A stretch of DNA of 64,000 bases from Holothuria scabra (Eukaryota; Echinodermata; Holothuroidea; Aspidochirotida; Holothuriidae): positions 26,305,318 through 26,369,317 of the forward strand of contig CM074188.1 in the NCBI GenBank assembly GCA_037179385.1. The letters are read 5' to 3'. Made by a program: the position numbers and the translations under genes. Positions 12,401-24,794 of this stretch are shown here, piece by piece. The notes below the pieces were generated by a model. That model did not search any database. It was given only the letters and a program-made list of their open reading frames with translations, and was not told the DNA's origin. Numbering within the stretch: the stretch's first letter is position 1; every line of letters starts with the position of its first letter.

Positions 12401-14232
12401 GTGAATAGGTCCACTAAAATTACACACTAGCTTGATGATTTGTGGTTTGGACGATATTACCCACAGTGACGTTTGACACACTAACGTCCTGCTGTAGGCC
12501 TACGTTGTTGCAAACAGACTAAACAGACATAACGTTAGACTCACGCTTGTACGTTTGGTCTAGCCTTTTAAATAAGCGTTACGTTGTTTTCGAAATATGG
12601 CTGAGTCTTGATCTTTTTAAGTGGGACTTCATGGAACCAGACAAATTGGCCTGTAGGCTAATAACCGTAGGATATCGCAATTCCCAAAGTTTGAGCTGCA
12701 GGGAGAGTGCATCACAATTTGGATGACGTTTGTCGATATAGGCCTAGGCTAATAGTAGTAGGCTAGGCTACTTGGGCCGGCGTAGGCCTCAGTCTTTAAA
12801 TCCCACCTGCACTTGCTAAATTTCCTTAAATAGCTGATGGTGCACAAAATACTTGGACAATGCCTTTTTTATGGAATATGCAAGATGAGCTTTTAAGGTT
12901 AGTGAGTATAACGTTACTTGAACACTCATTTTAAAACTGCATTCTTCATCGCGCCAGATAGCCCTAAGTGTGTCGTACAAGTGAGGTAGGAAGTCGTGAA
13001 GTCCTACTTAAAATTCTTTTTCTTATCAATAGTGTACTATATTAATAACACGATTAGGCTATATGAACTTTGAAACACATAACAAATCTTTGGGTCTAAC
13101 TCAATATTCTGCGAAACGTCTAAAATCTGATCATATAGGCTTAGTTGTTTCAATAAAGCGCAACATTGCAGCGAACCAAAAATATTTTAACTTGGACAGT
13201 TACGGGGAAAATTACAGTCGTATGCGATGAATTGCGTTAAACGTAAGGCACCATTTGAAAGCAGTTGGACCAGTACGTACAGTGTTACTGTTGTAACCAT
13301 GCCTCGTAAAAATATGTAGCCTACACACCGTGTCAGCAAAGCTGTTCATAATCTTGCCGATCAAGAAGTTGCTTTCCGTACACCCTATGTCTCTTCACTG
13401 GATTAGAACATGGGTACCTGACCAATCACAAGCCAGAATTCTCAAAAAGTATTTATAAATATCATATGATATATAACATAATCAACACTTTGGGGGTAGC
13501 TAGTGAGCTGGGAAATTTCCGAATTGAACCAACTCGGCGGTAAAACTCCATCTTACCTTACCTTACCTAGTTACATTACCTTACCTTATCTTTTGGGGTA
13601 TTATGGCCTATTCTAACCTTTGTTAGTTTGTGATTCATAATATTGTCTTTGTTTTTGATTAAAGAAGGACGACCGAGAAAAGAGCATTCAGTTCGACTAC
13701 AAAAGAGGATGTAATGAACAGCTTGGCAAAGAAATCTTTTTCCTCTGACGAAGCTCCTTAGAGTGATCACCAAACTTTCCTCGTAACGAGTCCTACAACC
13801 AATTACCAAAAGGAACACATACTCTGGCGACACTTCACTATTGGGTCTTTAACACGCGAGAGTGTAAATCGATTAAAAATGAACTATGACAGAGGGTAAA
13901 TAATGTAAAAAAGTTTTACGGATAATATCAAAATCTTTACACCGAGTTTACCGATAATTTTGTCACTTTTTAACCACAACTTCACGAAATTACCTTTCAG
14001 ATGTTACTTTTTACGCCAGGTGTTTGGTCATAAAGCTGAAGGATATGTCTCCAGACAATGAATCCATCTACTTACAGAAAGTATATTCTGAACGTTAATA
14101 AATATTTGAATTTTCTACACGTTTTTATTGTCTTGGCAAAATTTTGTTTTGTGTTGTTTGTTTTTCACCCCTTTGATAAAAAATATGGGTAGATTTATTA
14201 TAGGCAGACGTATATCTGTATCTTTTTTGATA
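9486..14232. other. No gene recognised in this stretch
   Basis: No frame with recognisable domains. At 10330-10400 a G-rich to poly-T segment resembles the ends of the hAT-like elements. 12300-12800 is rich in TAGGCCTA-type words. At 13527-13575 a GAACCAACTCGGCGGTAAAA-like segment followed by repeated CTTAC may be a SINE tail fragment. Confidence 0.4.
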
Positions 14233-14689
14233 ATTACAGACAAGGGCGGATATAAGGGAATTTGTTTTTTTTTTGGGGGGGGGGCAAACTCAACTTGAGA
14301 CCAAAACATCTCAAATGGTATCAGGGGATGTCGTGCAAAAATATTTTTTTGGGGAGGGGCATTAGGAGTGGTGACTGACTGCCCGGAAGACGATCTAAGC
14401 GGATCGTCACCATCAGTTGGCGCGGAGCGTCCAGAAAATTTTGAAAAATCGCGACCTCGAAAGCCGGAAATTTGCATTTGCCAGGCTTGTAAGTAAAATT
14501 AAGAAGTCGATATTTTGAGCTTTCCTTTGCAATAAAATCTTCATTTTAATAAAAAAGAAAATCAAATTACAAAATGATCAGAATTACCAGATTAAATGTA
14601 TGGATCCTTTACAGGACGAAGTGACATTTAATCATTTTCTTTGCCGCAAAGTAAAATCTCCATGAAAGAGAATAGACCAGAACCAAATT

Positions 14690-15215
14690 TTTGTTTCAAA
14701 TGTTAAAGACGAACATATTCTAAGCACTCTGGTGAAGTTTTCATTCATTTCTCATGTTCGGTTCTCAAAATATTAGCAGGTGAAGTTGACACATTTTCTA
14801 AAAAAGGTAAACTTAAACCAAGCAGGTGCTATGTCATGTATTCATATTGGTGGTCAATGTTTTGTGTTGTTTTTTATTTATTTTTGATTCTGCTGTTTGA
14901 TCTTGAATTGATTAGGGATACGATCTTGCCCATAAGGCAAATCAAGTTTTAAAACTTCCATTGCTCGGGATGCACTTATGGTTACAACATATCACAGTTA
15001 AATTGTATAAATATGGTGTTAAATTTTAGAGTAGAAACTAAACATTTCCATCAGTGTGAATATATGACATCACGTCTACTTGTTGCAAGTTCACTCTTAA
15101 TAGAAAATATGTCAACTTCAATTGTAATATATCGAGAACCAAACATGGGAAATTAGTAAAAATTTCTCCAAAATGTTCCTCTTCAAAATATCAAACATAA
15201 ATTTGTTCTGCACTT
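14690..15215. repeat. Internal inverted repeat in the hAT-like element
   Basis: The arm at about 14750-14853 (TGTTCGGTTCTC, GTGAAGTTGACA, ATGTCATGTATTCA in order) matches the reverse complement of about 15048-15155. The same word order occurs as a single arm at 57822-57920 and, more loosely, at 31560-31700, so this is a dispersed family. Confidence 0.65.
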
Positions 15216-15319
15216 TTTGTTTCAAGGAGCTGCACAGCGTTGGAAATAAATTGAAATCATAACTTTACGAAAGATATTAACTCATATGACCAGTGGTCGA
15301 ATGAGCCTGTAAACCTGAA

Positions 15320-15421
15320 CCGGCCACACAGAAGCATTGGTAGCACTACCAGCACCAATAACAGTACTGATTCAGTACTCCATTGGTGCTGGCAGCGCTA
15401 TCAACGCTTCTGGGCGGCCGG
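15320..15421. repeat. 102-bp hairpin-forming palindrome
   Basis: Two 51-bp arms meet between 15370 and 15371. Outer arms are CCGGCC...CAGAAGC and CCAGCACCAAT, with scattered mismatches; the centre is CAGTACTGATTCAGTACT. Confidence 0.8.
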
Positions 15422-15681
15422 CACCGGACTAAAATTTTTATACAATTCCGAACTATATCCCTGACAATTACACATTAGTTTATACTTTGTAAATAATATA
15501 TGACATTTGGAAGACATAGAAGGCTGGGATACCTTTTCCAGATTTAAAAAAATGCTACTTCTTATTCATGTCATATCGAATAACGTTATTTTTGGAAAAT
15601 TGAAGACCATGCTTTGGAAATGTTTGGGGGGGGGGGCAAGTGCCCCCCGTGCCCCTATGGCGAGCCGCTAATGATTACAGA

Positions 15682-16035
15682 CTATAAATCGGCAGCTTCG
15701 ATTCCATAGCTTATGATATCTGTGCAAAGCGAATGTGTGTTCATGATCATTGAATGTTCAGACACATCACTGTGCCACTCGAGAATATCAAAACCTTGAG
15801 CGAATAGATTTTAGTTGGACGTTGTAATAACATTCCGTCATAACTCGTACAAATACATTGAGAGAAATGACGGGTAACTAAACGACGTGTTGTGGAAGGT
15901 ATAGGACAAGTTACGTAAGAGAGTATATGTTTACTTAAATATCGCCAATGGGTAGTTTAAACAACTTAGTCTGCTTTACAAAGATCTGCAAGGAATCATT
16001 ATTGTGGATGGAGCAAAGATAAAACAGACTTCGCA
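15682..16035 (+). other. 5' flank of Amt exon 1a
   Basis: The likely 5' UTR or promoter stretch between the hAT-like element and the exon 1a ATG. A CCAAT-like word lies at about 15944-15949; no convincing TATA box or initiator was seen. A transcription start cannot be fixed from sequence alone. Confidence 0.35.
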
Positions 16036-16567
16036 ATGGAAAACTCAAACGAAACAAATACTATTGTGGAATCAAATGTACCAGGAACGCTAGGTGAGAT
16101 ACAATGGGACGATGCAACATGGATTCTAACAAGCGCGTTTATTATTTTCACAATGCAATCAGGTTTTGGATTACTGGAATCGGGAAGCGTTTCTAGTAGA
16201 AGTGAGGTTAACATTATGATTAAAAACACCGTAGACGTGTTGTTTGGAGGGATAAGCTATTGGATGTTTGGCTTTGGTATCAGCATCTGGGTAGATGGTG
16301 AATCTAATCAGTTTATGGGAGTCAGTCACTTCTTCCTCGATTCCGACACCGACGTCAGCGGTCAGTTATTCGCGCTCTTCTTTTTTCAAACTTCCTTTGC
16401 AACAACTGCAACAACCATCGTTAGTGGTTCCATGGCTGAAAGAACCAAGTTAGAGGCATATATCATCTTTTCAATATGTAACACTTTTGTGTACTCTTTC
16501 CCGTGTCATTGGCTGTGGAGAACGCCGGAAAGTTGGCTCTCGCAACTCGGTGCAATAGACATGGCAG
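16036..16567 (+). CDS. amt: Ammonium transporter (Amt/MEP), first coding exon, copy 1a
   Basis: This exon encodes residues 1-177 plus the first base of codon 178 of an Amt-family channel, a trimeric membrane protein that moves ammonium or ammonia across the plasma membrane. After a 20-residue polar N-terminus come TM1 (SGFGLLESG signature, residues about 43-51), TM2, TM3 with the FQTSFA segment (F121 aligns with E. coli AmtB F107), TM4 and the HWLW segment (W161 aligns with AmtB W148). The exon ends in LGAIDMAG, where D175 aligns with AmtB D160. The ATG at 16036 opens the frame, and a clean AG|GTGAGT donor follows 16567 (phase 1). The reading frame is intact. Joined to the exon at 43235 it gives GAIDMAG-ASTVHLLGG, in frame with the first twin-His. 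No matching downstream exons were seen between 16.6 and 32.8 kb. It is either an alternative first exon or the start of a duplicate gene. The family call is very sure; the transcript structure is not. Confidence 0.93.
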
Positions 16568-16768
16568 GTGAGTATTAAAAGAGTTGCCCTAAAAATCCTT
16601 AAAGGATTGGAAGATCGTAATAGCTTCCTGGTTTTATTCATTTGTGTAAAACACAATTGAAATCCCTGGTTTACGACAGTTAAATGCAAAAGACTTTCTT
16701 AGAATAAGAATGTCTGTTGCATAACAATTTGTTTACATTTTTCTCAGTTTACATTAGACCAAATAATA

Positions 16769-17998
16769 CACTGTTAGAAAATTTACATAATTTTTATGGC
16801 AAATTTTTTTCCAACCAAATAATGTTTTTTTTACAGCTAGACTGTAATCATGAAAAAACATTAAGTGTTTGTTTTTTCTTTACAGTTTTTGCATGTAAAT
16901 TAGTTTACAAATGTCTACTGTAAAATCGAATTACAGAATTGTTCTGTTTTTTTTTACCTTAATTTTATGTGAATTTGCAGCCTACTGTTTTCATTCTCGG
17001 CGTTTTAATATTTATTATAATATCGCTTTTTTCCTTTAATATGTTATTACGTAACATACACTTCACCATTACGTAGATCAGGTATTTGCTTATCAACGTA
17101 ATGTGTCGTTACGAAGTTATTTTCAATCAAAACACAATGAGGATACTTTGTTATCACATTGTTGTCCAATAGCCTGCTATCTCTAGGAACTTTGTAATTG
17201 GAAAGTCACATTTTTGGTACAATATAATAATTGTTTTTAAAATAAATATGACAAAGAATGCAAATACATTGGTTGCAAACATTTCCAGACAAGGTAAACA
17301 ATAAGTTTATCACTTCCTGATTAAAAAAAGCCAAAAAAGATATTATTCAAAGCAACAGCAATCCTTTTGTTAGGAAAATGCCTACAAAATAAGCTCCACC
17401 CATTTTTGCAAAATGAGATATACGTCATAAAGTGGTAAATTTGCAGACTCTTTCAAGTAAATTTGTGAAACGTTTTTAATTCGATCAAGTGCATGAGCGC
17501 CTGTGGCGATGAGTTGACATCAGTTTACCAATTGTCAGTATAATAAATGTAAGTTAATTTTCAAATAGGGCCATAAATTTGCCAAAAATGTTTTCTTTTT
17601 TAACTGAAACTTCGCAGAACGATGCATGTTATATATTGAAAATTTTCTGGCTATTTCTTATTTGTTTGTTTGTTTGGGCTTATTTTTGTTTCTTTTTCAG
17701 CGCAAAAACAAAATGAATGTTTGTTAAATGACAGTATATTTATGTGAAATCAGAAAAATACAAAATACTGTTAAAATCTCTGTACATTTACAGAAAAAGT
17801 TTTACAAAGTAGTAAAATTTGCTAAAAAAAGCAGACAGAAATGGTTTTTCAAATAAACAGAAAATACATGTTAAACAACCTTTTTTTATTGTAGAAATAC
17901 AAAGTGTCTGTAAAGATACAGAAAATCTCTATTAAAAGTAAAATACAAAAAGTTTAAGTTAAAAAAAGTCTGTAAATTTACAGAAATTTTTAACAGTG
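16769..17998. mobile_element. TA-flanked non-autonomous element, CACTGTTA family, copy 1 (1.23 kb)
   Basis: Ends are CACTGTTA and TAACAGTG, flanked by TA (16767-16768 and 17999-18000), as for Tc1/mariner-type insertion. The body is rich in CTGTAAATTTACAG-like words and encodes nothing recognisable. It is highly similar along its length to 61512-62841 but lacks about 115 bp near 17540 and about 15 bp at the left tip. It starts about 200 bp after the exon 1a donor. Confidence 0.82.
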
Positions 17999-18000
17999 TA

Positions 18001-19274
18001 CTAGAGAGCTTTGGATTGCACGACACGGACGTCGGCTACACTGCGCATTGACGGCACCTTTCTGCGTAGCCCTTGCATTCTTCAAATGATGTGGTATTCG
18101 AAACGACATAGGCACAAATGACGTAATGTCTTTGAAGATGAAGGTCGCATCGTGAAATCAAAAGCTCCATACTGTCTTGAACTCCGCACCCCTTTATTCA
18201 GGGTACAACGATGTACTAAATTTAAGTCTTACACATCTTTTTTAACATGACCGTCAACACAAGGATTAATACCGGGCTGTGACCGAGTGGATAAAGCTAA
18301 TTAAGTGTTCCTTCCAAAAGTATATCATCTGGAGTTGTTCTACCCTTTTGGACTCGCTTTTTTTTTTGGGGGGGGGGGCATTTTACTTAATTGTAAAGTT
18401 GCATGAGTGAACAATGCGTCATGCTACAAAGGGAACACTCCTACAGATTTTCATTACAAAACGAAACATTTTTGAGGTACATTTTTTTCAACTTTAGATG
18501 TACAGGAGATCAAATGAAAATGCAGTTAGAAAGTGGTTTTAGTGATCCTAGATGTAGCTAAGAAAGGTAGGACTCATAAACAGCTTGGTTCTCAATAGGC
18601 TAAATGAAAATAGAGATACAACGGATTTACTTCAATACAGGCATAGGATCACGTGTATCGCATTAAAGCAATCAGTATGTAAGATCAGAGTTGGCCCAAT
18701 GATTAAAACATGACCGCTGCATGGTTTGCTATTGCATGCAAAATTTAACAACCGACAATATTTCAAAGAAAAGATGGTATGAAGGATGTAAGATATGGAA
18801 TTCAATTCGTGCCAATTTTTCGAAGCCGTGTTTTTTTTTTTTTTTTTAAGAATTGCCTCATGCGAATTTTGATACCTAATGCACATCATCAAGTAACAAC
18901 AAAAATACGTAATAGAAAATGAGATTTAATCTGAAGGCCTACATTTCCGTTACCTCTAAAACAACAATAAACCACTTTGGCTAGTTTCAAAAATGCTCTC
19001 ACCAACACAAGTCATCTGCCAAACAAAAGTATAAAATTCAAACGCAAGGCGAATTACCTGGAAGGTGCAAGGATAGTAACGTACGCTTTTGAGTACAAGA
19101 ACATACGTATCCTCCTCTAACAGAGAATCGCACGTTTACGACTACTTACCCACATTTACACAAGTCATTCAAGTCGGTTGTGTATTTCATTACAAAATGG
19201 TGTCGTATCTTTGCATCTTTAAGAAATATCTACATTTTGATATAGTTCGGACTGACTGCTTAAACATCTTCCTC
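18001..19274. other. No gene recognised
   Basis: Contains a T-run followed by a G-run at 18359-18379, as in the hAT-like elements, and a poly-T tract at 18831-18847. No frame with a known domain. Confidence 0.45.
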
Positions 19275-19586
19275 GGGCAAAGCTCAAAGTGCTTAACATG
19301 GGAACTTATTGCCCAAAATTGGGTTAACAGTCTGGCCATTTTTATTGGGTAAAGTAAAGTTGGGTAAACTCCGGGTAATGGTAAAAGGTGTTGGGGAAGC
19401 CTTAATTAAGTACCCAACATAAGGGTAAAATGTTATTGACCAATCAGATGATTAGTGAAAGATCAGTTAAGTTTAACATATGATTATTTTAATAAAAGTG
19501 GTAAAATAAGATCTCATGGTTGAATAATATTGGGTTTGATAAATTAATTGCCAGCGGTAGAATAGCAGTAGAAGTCTGGACGAAAT
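19275..19586. repeat. Left arm of an inverted repeat rich in TTGGGCAA/TTGGGTAA
   Basis: Reverse complement of 20834-21132 with moderate divergence; shared landmarks are ATTGACCAATCAGATGATTA, GATCAGTTAAG, TAAGATCTCATGGTTGAATA and TCTGGACGAAA. There is no clear terminal target duplication. Confidence 0.75.
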
Positions 19587-20391
19587 GACGTAGAGAATGG
19601 GGGTCGATTTGAGGGGGGACCGGGGGATCCCAACTTTTTTTAGTGGAGGGGACGCTAACGCAAAAGTCCCCCACACTTTTGGGGACCTGAAACTTAAAAG
19701 TTACGATCGATTTACTGTTTAATAATTCCACATGTTTACTAAGGTGCAAATCCCCAAAATTTCCCGCGCTTCGTAGTCTTAGTCTTGCAGTCTCAGTCGC
19801 AGTGTTGCCGCCTCATTGGTGTTTTTTTTTTCACTTGCATATCAAACATACTCACACTATTCATTGGTCTCTATGATTATGTAGATTGTTCGTGTGCATT
19901 GGCCAGCAGGTGTGGTTATGAAGGAGAACAAAATTAAGGAATTTGAAGATGAGGAAACGTCCGGCCCTATTATGAAATCTTTAATCCTTAGTGAATGACC
20001 AGCCTGGAAGGCTAAAATTGGTAAACACATTTTAAGGAAACTGAAAACGTCTAGTTGCACAGTCTGCGAGCAACTTTTTTCAGAAAGATAACTGATTTCT
20101 GATGCAAAATTTCGACACGAGCACATCACATATTCGTAGAGCGAATCGACCATTTCGTATTTAGACCATTATCAGAGATCGAAGTAAAATTACCCTGACG
20201 TTTGTTAGATAAGAGACTTCAGTCTGGAATTCGAGGTACGCCTCCATCCTCTGTCTGCAGATAGTGTACGATGAGCTTACGTTCGAAAGGACATATTGTA
20301 ATGTTTTTGTATCAACAATCTTACACAGGTAGGCCTATGCAACTGTGCTTTTACCGCAGTAGATTGAAGTGTGCTTTTGATCAATTCATGC

Positions 20392-21143
20392 ACTCTAAAA
20401 AATATTGGGCAAATATTTGCCCAACTTTTTACCAACACTGGGTATATATGTGTCCTCCCAACAATTGGGCAAACTGTTGGGCAAATGGTGTTGGGCAATG
20501 CAACTACCCAGTAGTTGGGCACTACTGAATGACCAACTTTTAACCAACACTGGTTATATTTGTGTCCTCCCAACTGTTGGGCAATGTTGGGTGCTTGTTT
20601 GGATTTCAATAATTTCAATATAATCTGATATATAACTACAAAGTACCCTAACACATACACCGTTTATCCTCCAAGAGTGATTGGGGGCACCAGCGACGAA
20701 GCACTTGGTAGGTAAACAGTGAAGTGTGTAGTTTAAAGTGTCAAACTCAATCGTGAACTTTGTATTTCTTCTCCCATTGATTATGTAGCAATGAGAACTT
20801 CTTTTTTCTATGCGACCATTGCTCTTAAAGTACTTTCGTCCAGATTTTTACTGCTATTCTACCGTTAGCTTTTTATTTACCAAACACAACCTTATTCAAC
20901 CATGAGATCTTATAATGAACCACTTATATTACAATAATTATCTGTAAAACTTAACTGATCTTTAACTAATCATCTGATTGGTCAATTACATATTACCCAA
21001 CTTTTGGGTACTTTAAAACTTGCCAAACACCTTTTACCAACACCTGGATTTTGCCCAACCTTAATTTGCCCAACAATATGGGTACCCATTTGTTGGGCAT
21101 TTTGTATTTTGCCAAACACTTTTTGCCCAGCAGTTTTTAGAGC
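20392..21143. mobile_element. TTGGGCAA-iterated MITE (right part of the inverted pair)
   Basis: Begins CACTCTAAAAAATATTGGGC and ends GCCCAGCAGTTTTTAGAGCG, so the tips are inverted (CACTCTAAAAA against CGCTCTAAAAA). TTGGGCAA or its complement occurs many times, and a segment with TTTTACCAACACTGG and TGTGTCCTCCCAAC is repeated at 20427 and 20538. Its right portion is the inverted partner of 19275-19586. The flanks are TG rather than TA, so boundaries are approximate. Confidence 0.55.
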
Positions 21144-21171
21144 GTGGATTTTCTTTACCCATTTTCATTAT

Positions 21172-21770
21172 CAGTTCGGGAGATAACCGCTTTCGGGAGA
21201 AAATGAGTATTACCCCGATTGGGGGAAAATTTGCCTGTCTCAACGGTATGAATATTTATGAGCACTTAGTGCCTACCTCTTCACAGTCGTCGAATTGTTT
21301 AATAAATGTGTGTATATTCAGTTTTGAGGTAATAGTTTATACATAAAAAACGAAATTACCATGGACCTTCAACTACGTATTCACAAACACATGTGTTAGC
21401 ACGAACCACTTGCACAACTTTAAGTGAAAAATGGTGTACAAAACATGCGGCTTCGTCGAGTCTATGAATTAAGCTTAGGACAAAGAACGTAGCAAAATTG
21501 CTCGATTTCTGAAAATCGGCGTGGTGAACAACCAAACATGACGAAGCTTTTTTATTCCCCTATCAACAGAGTTTTTTAAAATACCCGAATTTCTCTTTCC
21601 TAAAATCGATAAAAATTGCAAGGCTATTTTGAACGTTATCTCCTTTGAATTTGCGCGGTAGGATCGCAATGCATAGTGGGAGATATTTGAAAATGGCGCC
21701 ACCCGTGGCAAAATAATCCCCCGACCGGGTGAAAATTGATTTCCCCCGAAAAAGGTTATCTCCCGAACTG
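21172..21770. mobile_element. 599-bp inverted-repeat element with 5-bp duplication, copy 1
   Basis: Terminal repeats start CAGTTCGGGAGATAACC on both ends, flanked by ATTAT (21167-21171 and 21771-21775). The body matches 25678-26274 in reverse orientation over its whole length. Near the right end is CTCCCACTATGCATTGCG when read on the minus strand (21666-21683), close to the remembered Staf/ZNF143 site. No transposase; the superfamily is undetermined. Confidence 0.82.
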
Positions 21771-21995
21771 ATTATATATGGTTCCTTTCTATCAGGGTTG
21801 ACTTTGTTCTTGGGTGGGAAGGGAGGTTGACTAGGCCTGGAGTAATAAATTTATGGTAGTAATCTGGTAATAGCTTATTAATGTGAAACGTTTATTTTCT
21901 TTCTATACAACTCTTTTTTTTTTTGTTTCTCTTAGGGAGTGACACTTCTCGATAAGCCCTAAAGGGTTCTAAATGCATATCACACCTTTTGTTAT

Positions 21996-22193
21996 TTATT
22001 TGCTAATGTTACTTGAAAATTTTTGTGTTGTGATAAACCAAATGAACGAATGAATGAATGAATGAATGAATGAATGAATGAATGAATGAATGAATGAATG
22101 AATGAATGAATGAATGAATGAATGAATGAATGAATGAATGAATGAATGAATGAATGAATGAATAAAGCATGTCTCAGATACGAGCTTTTTCAT
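21996..22193. repeat. (TGAA)n microsatellite, possible LINE tail
   Basis: About 30 perfect GAAT units from 22043 to 22163, preceded by GATAAACCAAATGAACGAATG. L2-type LINEs end in TGAA repeats, so it may be the tail of a decayed LINE, but no LINE coding was seen upstream. Confidence 0.85.
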
Positions 22194-22381
22194 ATCGGCT
22201 TGCGTTTTAAGCCTACACTCTAATATAAAAAGTTTATAACATGCGTTAGTAGAACGAGCAAAATAACTCCAGTTTAAAGTAAGCGAGTTTTAAAATAGGA
22301 GCAAAATAGCACTTATTTATGTCTTTTACAGGTTAGAGACAGTAAAAAAAATACATAGCTCTTTTTCCTTGATTACAAAAA

Positions 22382-23700
22382 CTATTGAATAAGGTGCCTA
22401 CAGCTATTTGCAAGTTCATTCCTTTTGTTCAATGAAGACATATGAGGTTTGTGAATAAAGAAATATTTATCAGACACAGACTTTGCACCTCTCACTAGAT
22501 GAGGAATATGAATAATCGTATAAGCCAAGATTTTCCGTTGGATTGAGTATGGTATGCTTTTGTCTTTCAGAGTCCAGATATATTGACTTAGGGTGGTGAC
22601 ATTCCTCTGATTTTCATTTCTAAAACTACTGTTGTGACAATTTACTCTCGTTTTGAAGTAATTTTCAGTTAGTTTAACGTCTGTCTCAACCTTGATGTTG
22701 TCCTGTCTTGTAAATGTTCTTGACATTTAACACGTGATGCTACAATCCTCGACAAAATGGATAAGACAAAGAAACAAAACAATCACTGATCACCAAAGGA
22801 TCGCCACCACCCCACCCATATTCAGTGTTGCAGCAGTCGTAGGGATCCTGAAACTTCAACAATGATGACTGGAGCGGAGTTTGTCCCATGTTCTTTTGTC
22901 TAGGACTGTAGACAATAACAGTGTCTTCCAAGGGGATGGGTTGTCTCTCCGACAGTTGCGATATTGTGTTGTATGTTTTACATACAAACGTAACAGATTT
23001 TGACGGTGATACGGATCAGTATGTGACGTAACTGATGGTCGGGAAAAACATTTCTCAAGCAAATTAAAGAGTTTCCACTGACCTTGGTAGCAACGCTTGC
23101 ACTGGATGGGTTAAACCAAGTTATGTTGCGCTTCTTTCCGTTTCTCGTTACTGTGTTTCGAGAATATGGGTTGTATCGACCTTATTGTTAACTGCATCTT
23201 TCCATGGCGGTGCCTCTACGTAAAATATCGCATCATAAGACGATATGCTGAAGAGTCATATGTTGGTGGCCTGTGGGTGTTATTCATGATTAACGGTGAG
23301 TGGTTACTTTTCCTTGGTAAATAAAACTTGAAGGCCTTCTTCGTTGACGACACATTGACTTCATCCTTGGGGGAAAAACAATGGAAAACATGGCAGCACG
23401 CATAATAGTTCGTCCTGCACGAACAGCGCAGATGTTGCGCACAGTCGACTGATTGACAAATTTACTGGCTGCATTTGTCGGCGTTGGTTTGTTTTACCCC
23501 CAGATGAGAGGATACTTTTCGCTGCGTGACAACATATGCACTAGGTCTATTGTTGTTATGATTCATGTCGGGTTTGTAAGTGTTATTTCTCATGTGTAAT
23601 GTTACATCGAGGAGATGAACGGATTTCTTGTTGGCTTCAATCGTGATTTTCAGTTTGTTGGTCGCAAAGACCTTGCATACCTCTTTCAATCTGTAAATTT
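22382..23700 (-). pseudogene. Second Penelope-like remnant (PLE-2)
   Basis: On the minus strand, 23689-23462 encodes a piece resembling the end of the PLE-1 RT region (ATNKLKITIEANKKSVHLLD, then VTLHMRNNTYKP). Near 23110-23160 the linker words [10 protein letters not shown] are readable. 22726-22382 covers the nuclease (VKLTENYFKTRVNCHNSSF, with LSQYIWTLKDKS) matching LTENTFKTRHTAHKSIF of PLE-1. The GIY-YIG Tyr-Ile-Gly is degraded, and stops and frame changes break the copy into at least three pieces. It is more decayed than PLE-1. Confidence 0.8.
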
Positions 23701-24794
23701 GAAGTTATGCGAAGTACCAGTAAAACGCGGCTGGTTGAAGGACTTGACCTTTACGCGAAAGTTGACCCCTAACCAGCTTACTTTATCATTCGGGGGAATT
23801 AATGTTTGGCCTTAGCATTACCATTCCTTGGCTCCTGATTGGAAATTGTTAAAGCTCTACACTTAACTGTTTGTAAAGCATCCGCTCTTATCGATTTTAT
23901 TTTTCAATAAGTGACAACTAAGACGGAAAGATATCTGATATGCACGCGAAGGATGAGTCAAAACACAATTGATGCTACACATTCGCTTTACTTGAGGCAA
24001 TCGAACACCCGTACGTTATGTCTTATTTACAATGTCAATAATAAACGCTGAAAAGTAGCGAAAACTTTCATTTTCATAGGCTTTTAAAAAGACATTAATG
24101 TGAGTCAGTTTGTCCGTCTGTTCAATTAATAACCTACACGTCATTACAAGTTCTTATTCGTCAGGGAAGCATCTTCAAAAGGTTTATTCTTGTGTTTGTC
24201 GGTAATGAAAAGAACCTGTGATGTCAGCAATTTGTTTGATAGGAACGTACACGGATTTTAGTACAACATATATTTCGCTATTCCTTAATTCATTTTGATA
24301 TTATCCATTAATGCAGTGCGACATACAAAGACCTAAAACCCACGTCTGGACATTTTCCTAGTGCAAAAACATTTCAGCGCCTTTTACACACCTTACACAA
24401 ACAGGAAAGACCTTTTAATGAAGCAAAATCCCCAATGCAATCGTTTTGCCAGATATGTATTCCTACACAAACCCAGCACATACCCTTACTCAATGCCTAC
24501 CGGGGTACACGGAACTGTTCCCCGTAAGGAAATGGTCGGAATTCCCCTTTAGTCGTTTAAGTCATGCAGCACGTAAATGCCGTGAGCGAGGGCCGGCTGT
24601 TTCATATCACGTGACAGAGCTCATTGCAGTGTCCGAACTTTCGGGTAGCTACACCAGTTGCGAGCTCCGCGTGAGCGAGGAAAGACGCGCGAGGCCTGAG
24701 CTCCCGTGAGCGGCCTCTACCCGGCAAGGCATCGCCTACAGGTTCTTCTTTGCCCTTACAAATGTGACTTTTTTTGTAGAGGATTTTCCTAAGA
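23701..24794. other. No gene; one GC-rich decayed repeat
   Basis: 24570-24720 has words shared with the MITEs at 3559 and 51017 (TTCGGGTAGCTAC, TTGCGAGCTC), suggesting a diverged relative without intact ends. The rest shows nothing recognisable. Confidence 0.4.

Larger units (their letters stand above)
14241..15673. mobile_element. hAT-like non-autonomous element, copy 2
   Basis: Flanked by a perfect 8-bp duplication ATTACAGA (14233-14240 and 15674-15681). The ends are CAAGGGCGG and, reversed, CATTAGCGG, a weak terminal repeat. T-then-G runs lie near both ends (14261-14283 and 15626-15637). The 14380-14520 segment with CATCAGTTGGCGCGGAGCG matches the element at 3855-5049 at a similar offset. 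Inside are a large inverted repeat (about 14690-15215) and a hairpin at 15320-15421. No transposase is encoded. It ends about 360 bp before the exon 1a start codon. Confidence 0.65.

Noticed and set aside
15918..15950. TATA-like and CCAAT-like words upstream of exon 1a
   Set aside because: Such words are common in AT-rich DNA and spacing to a start site cannot be set.
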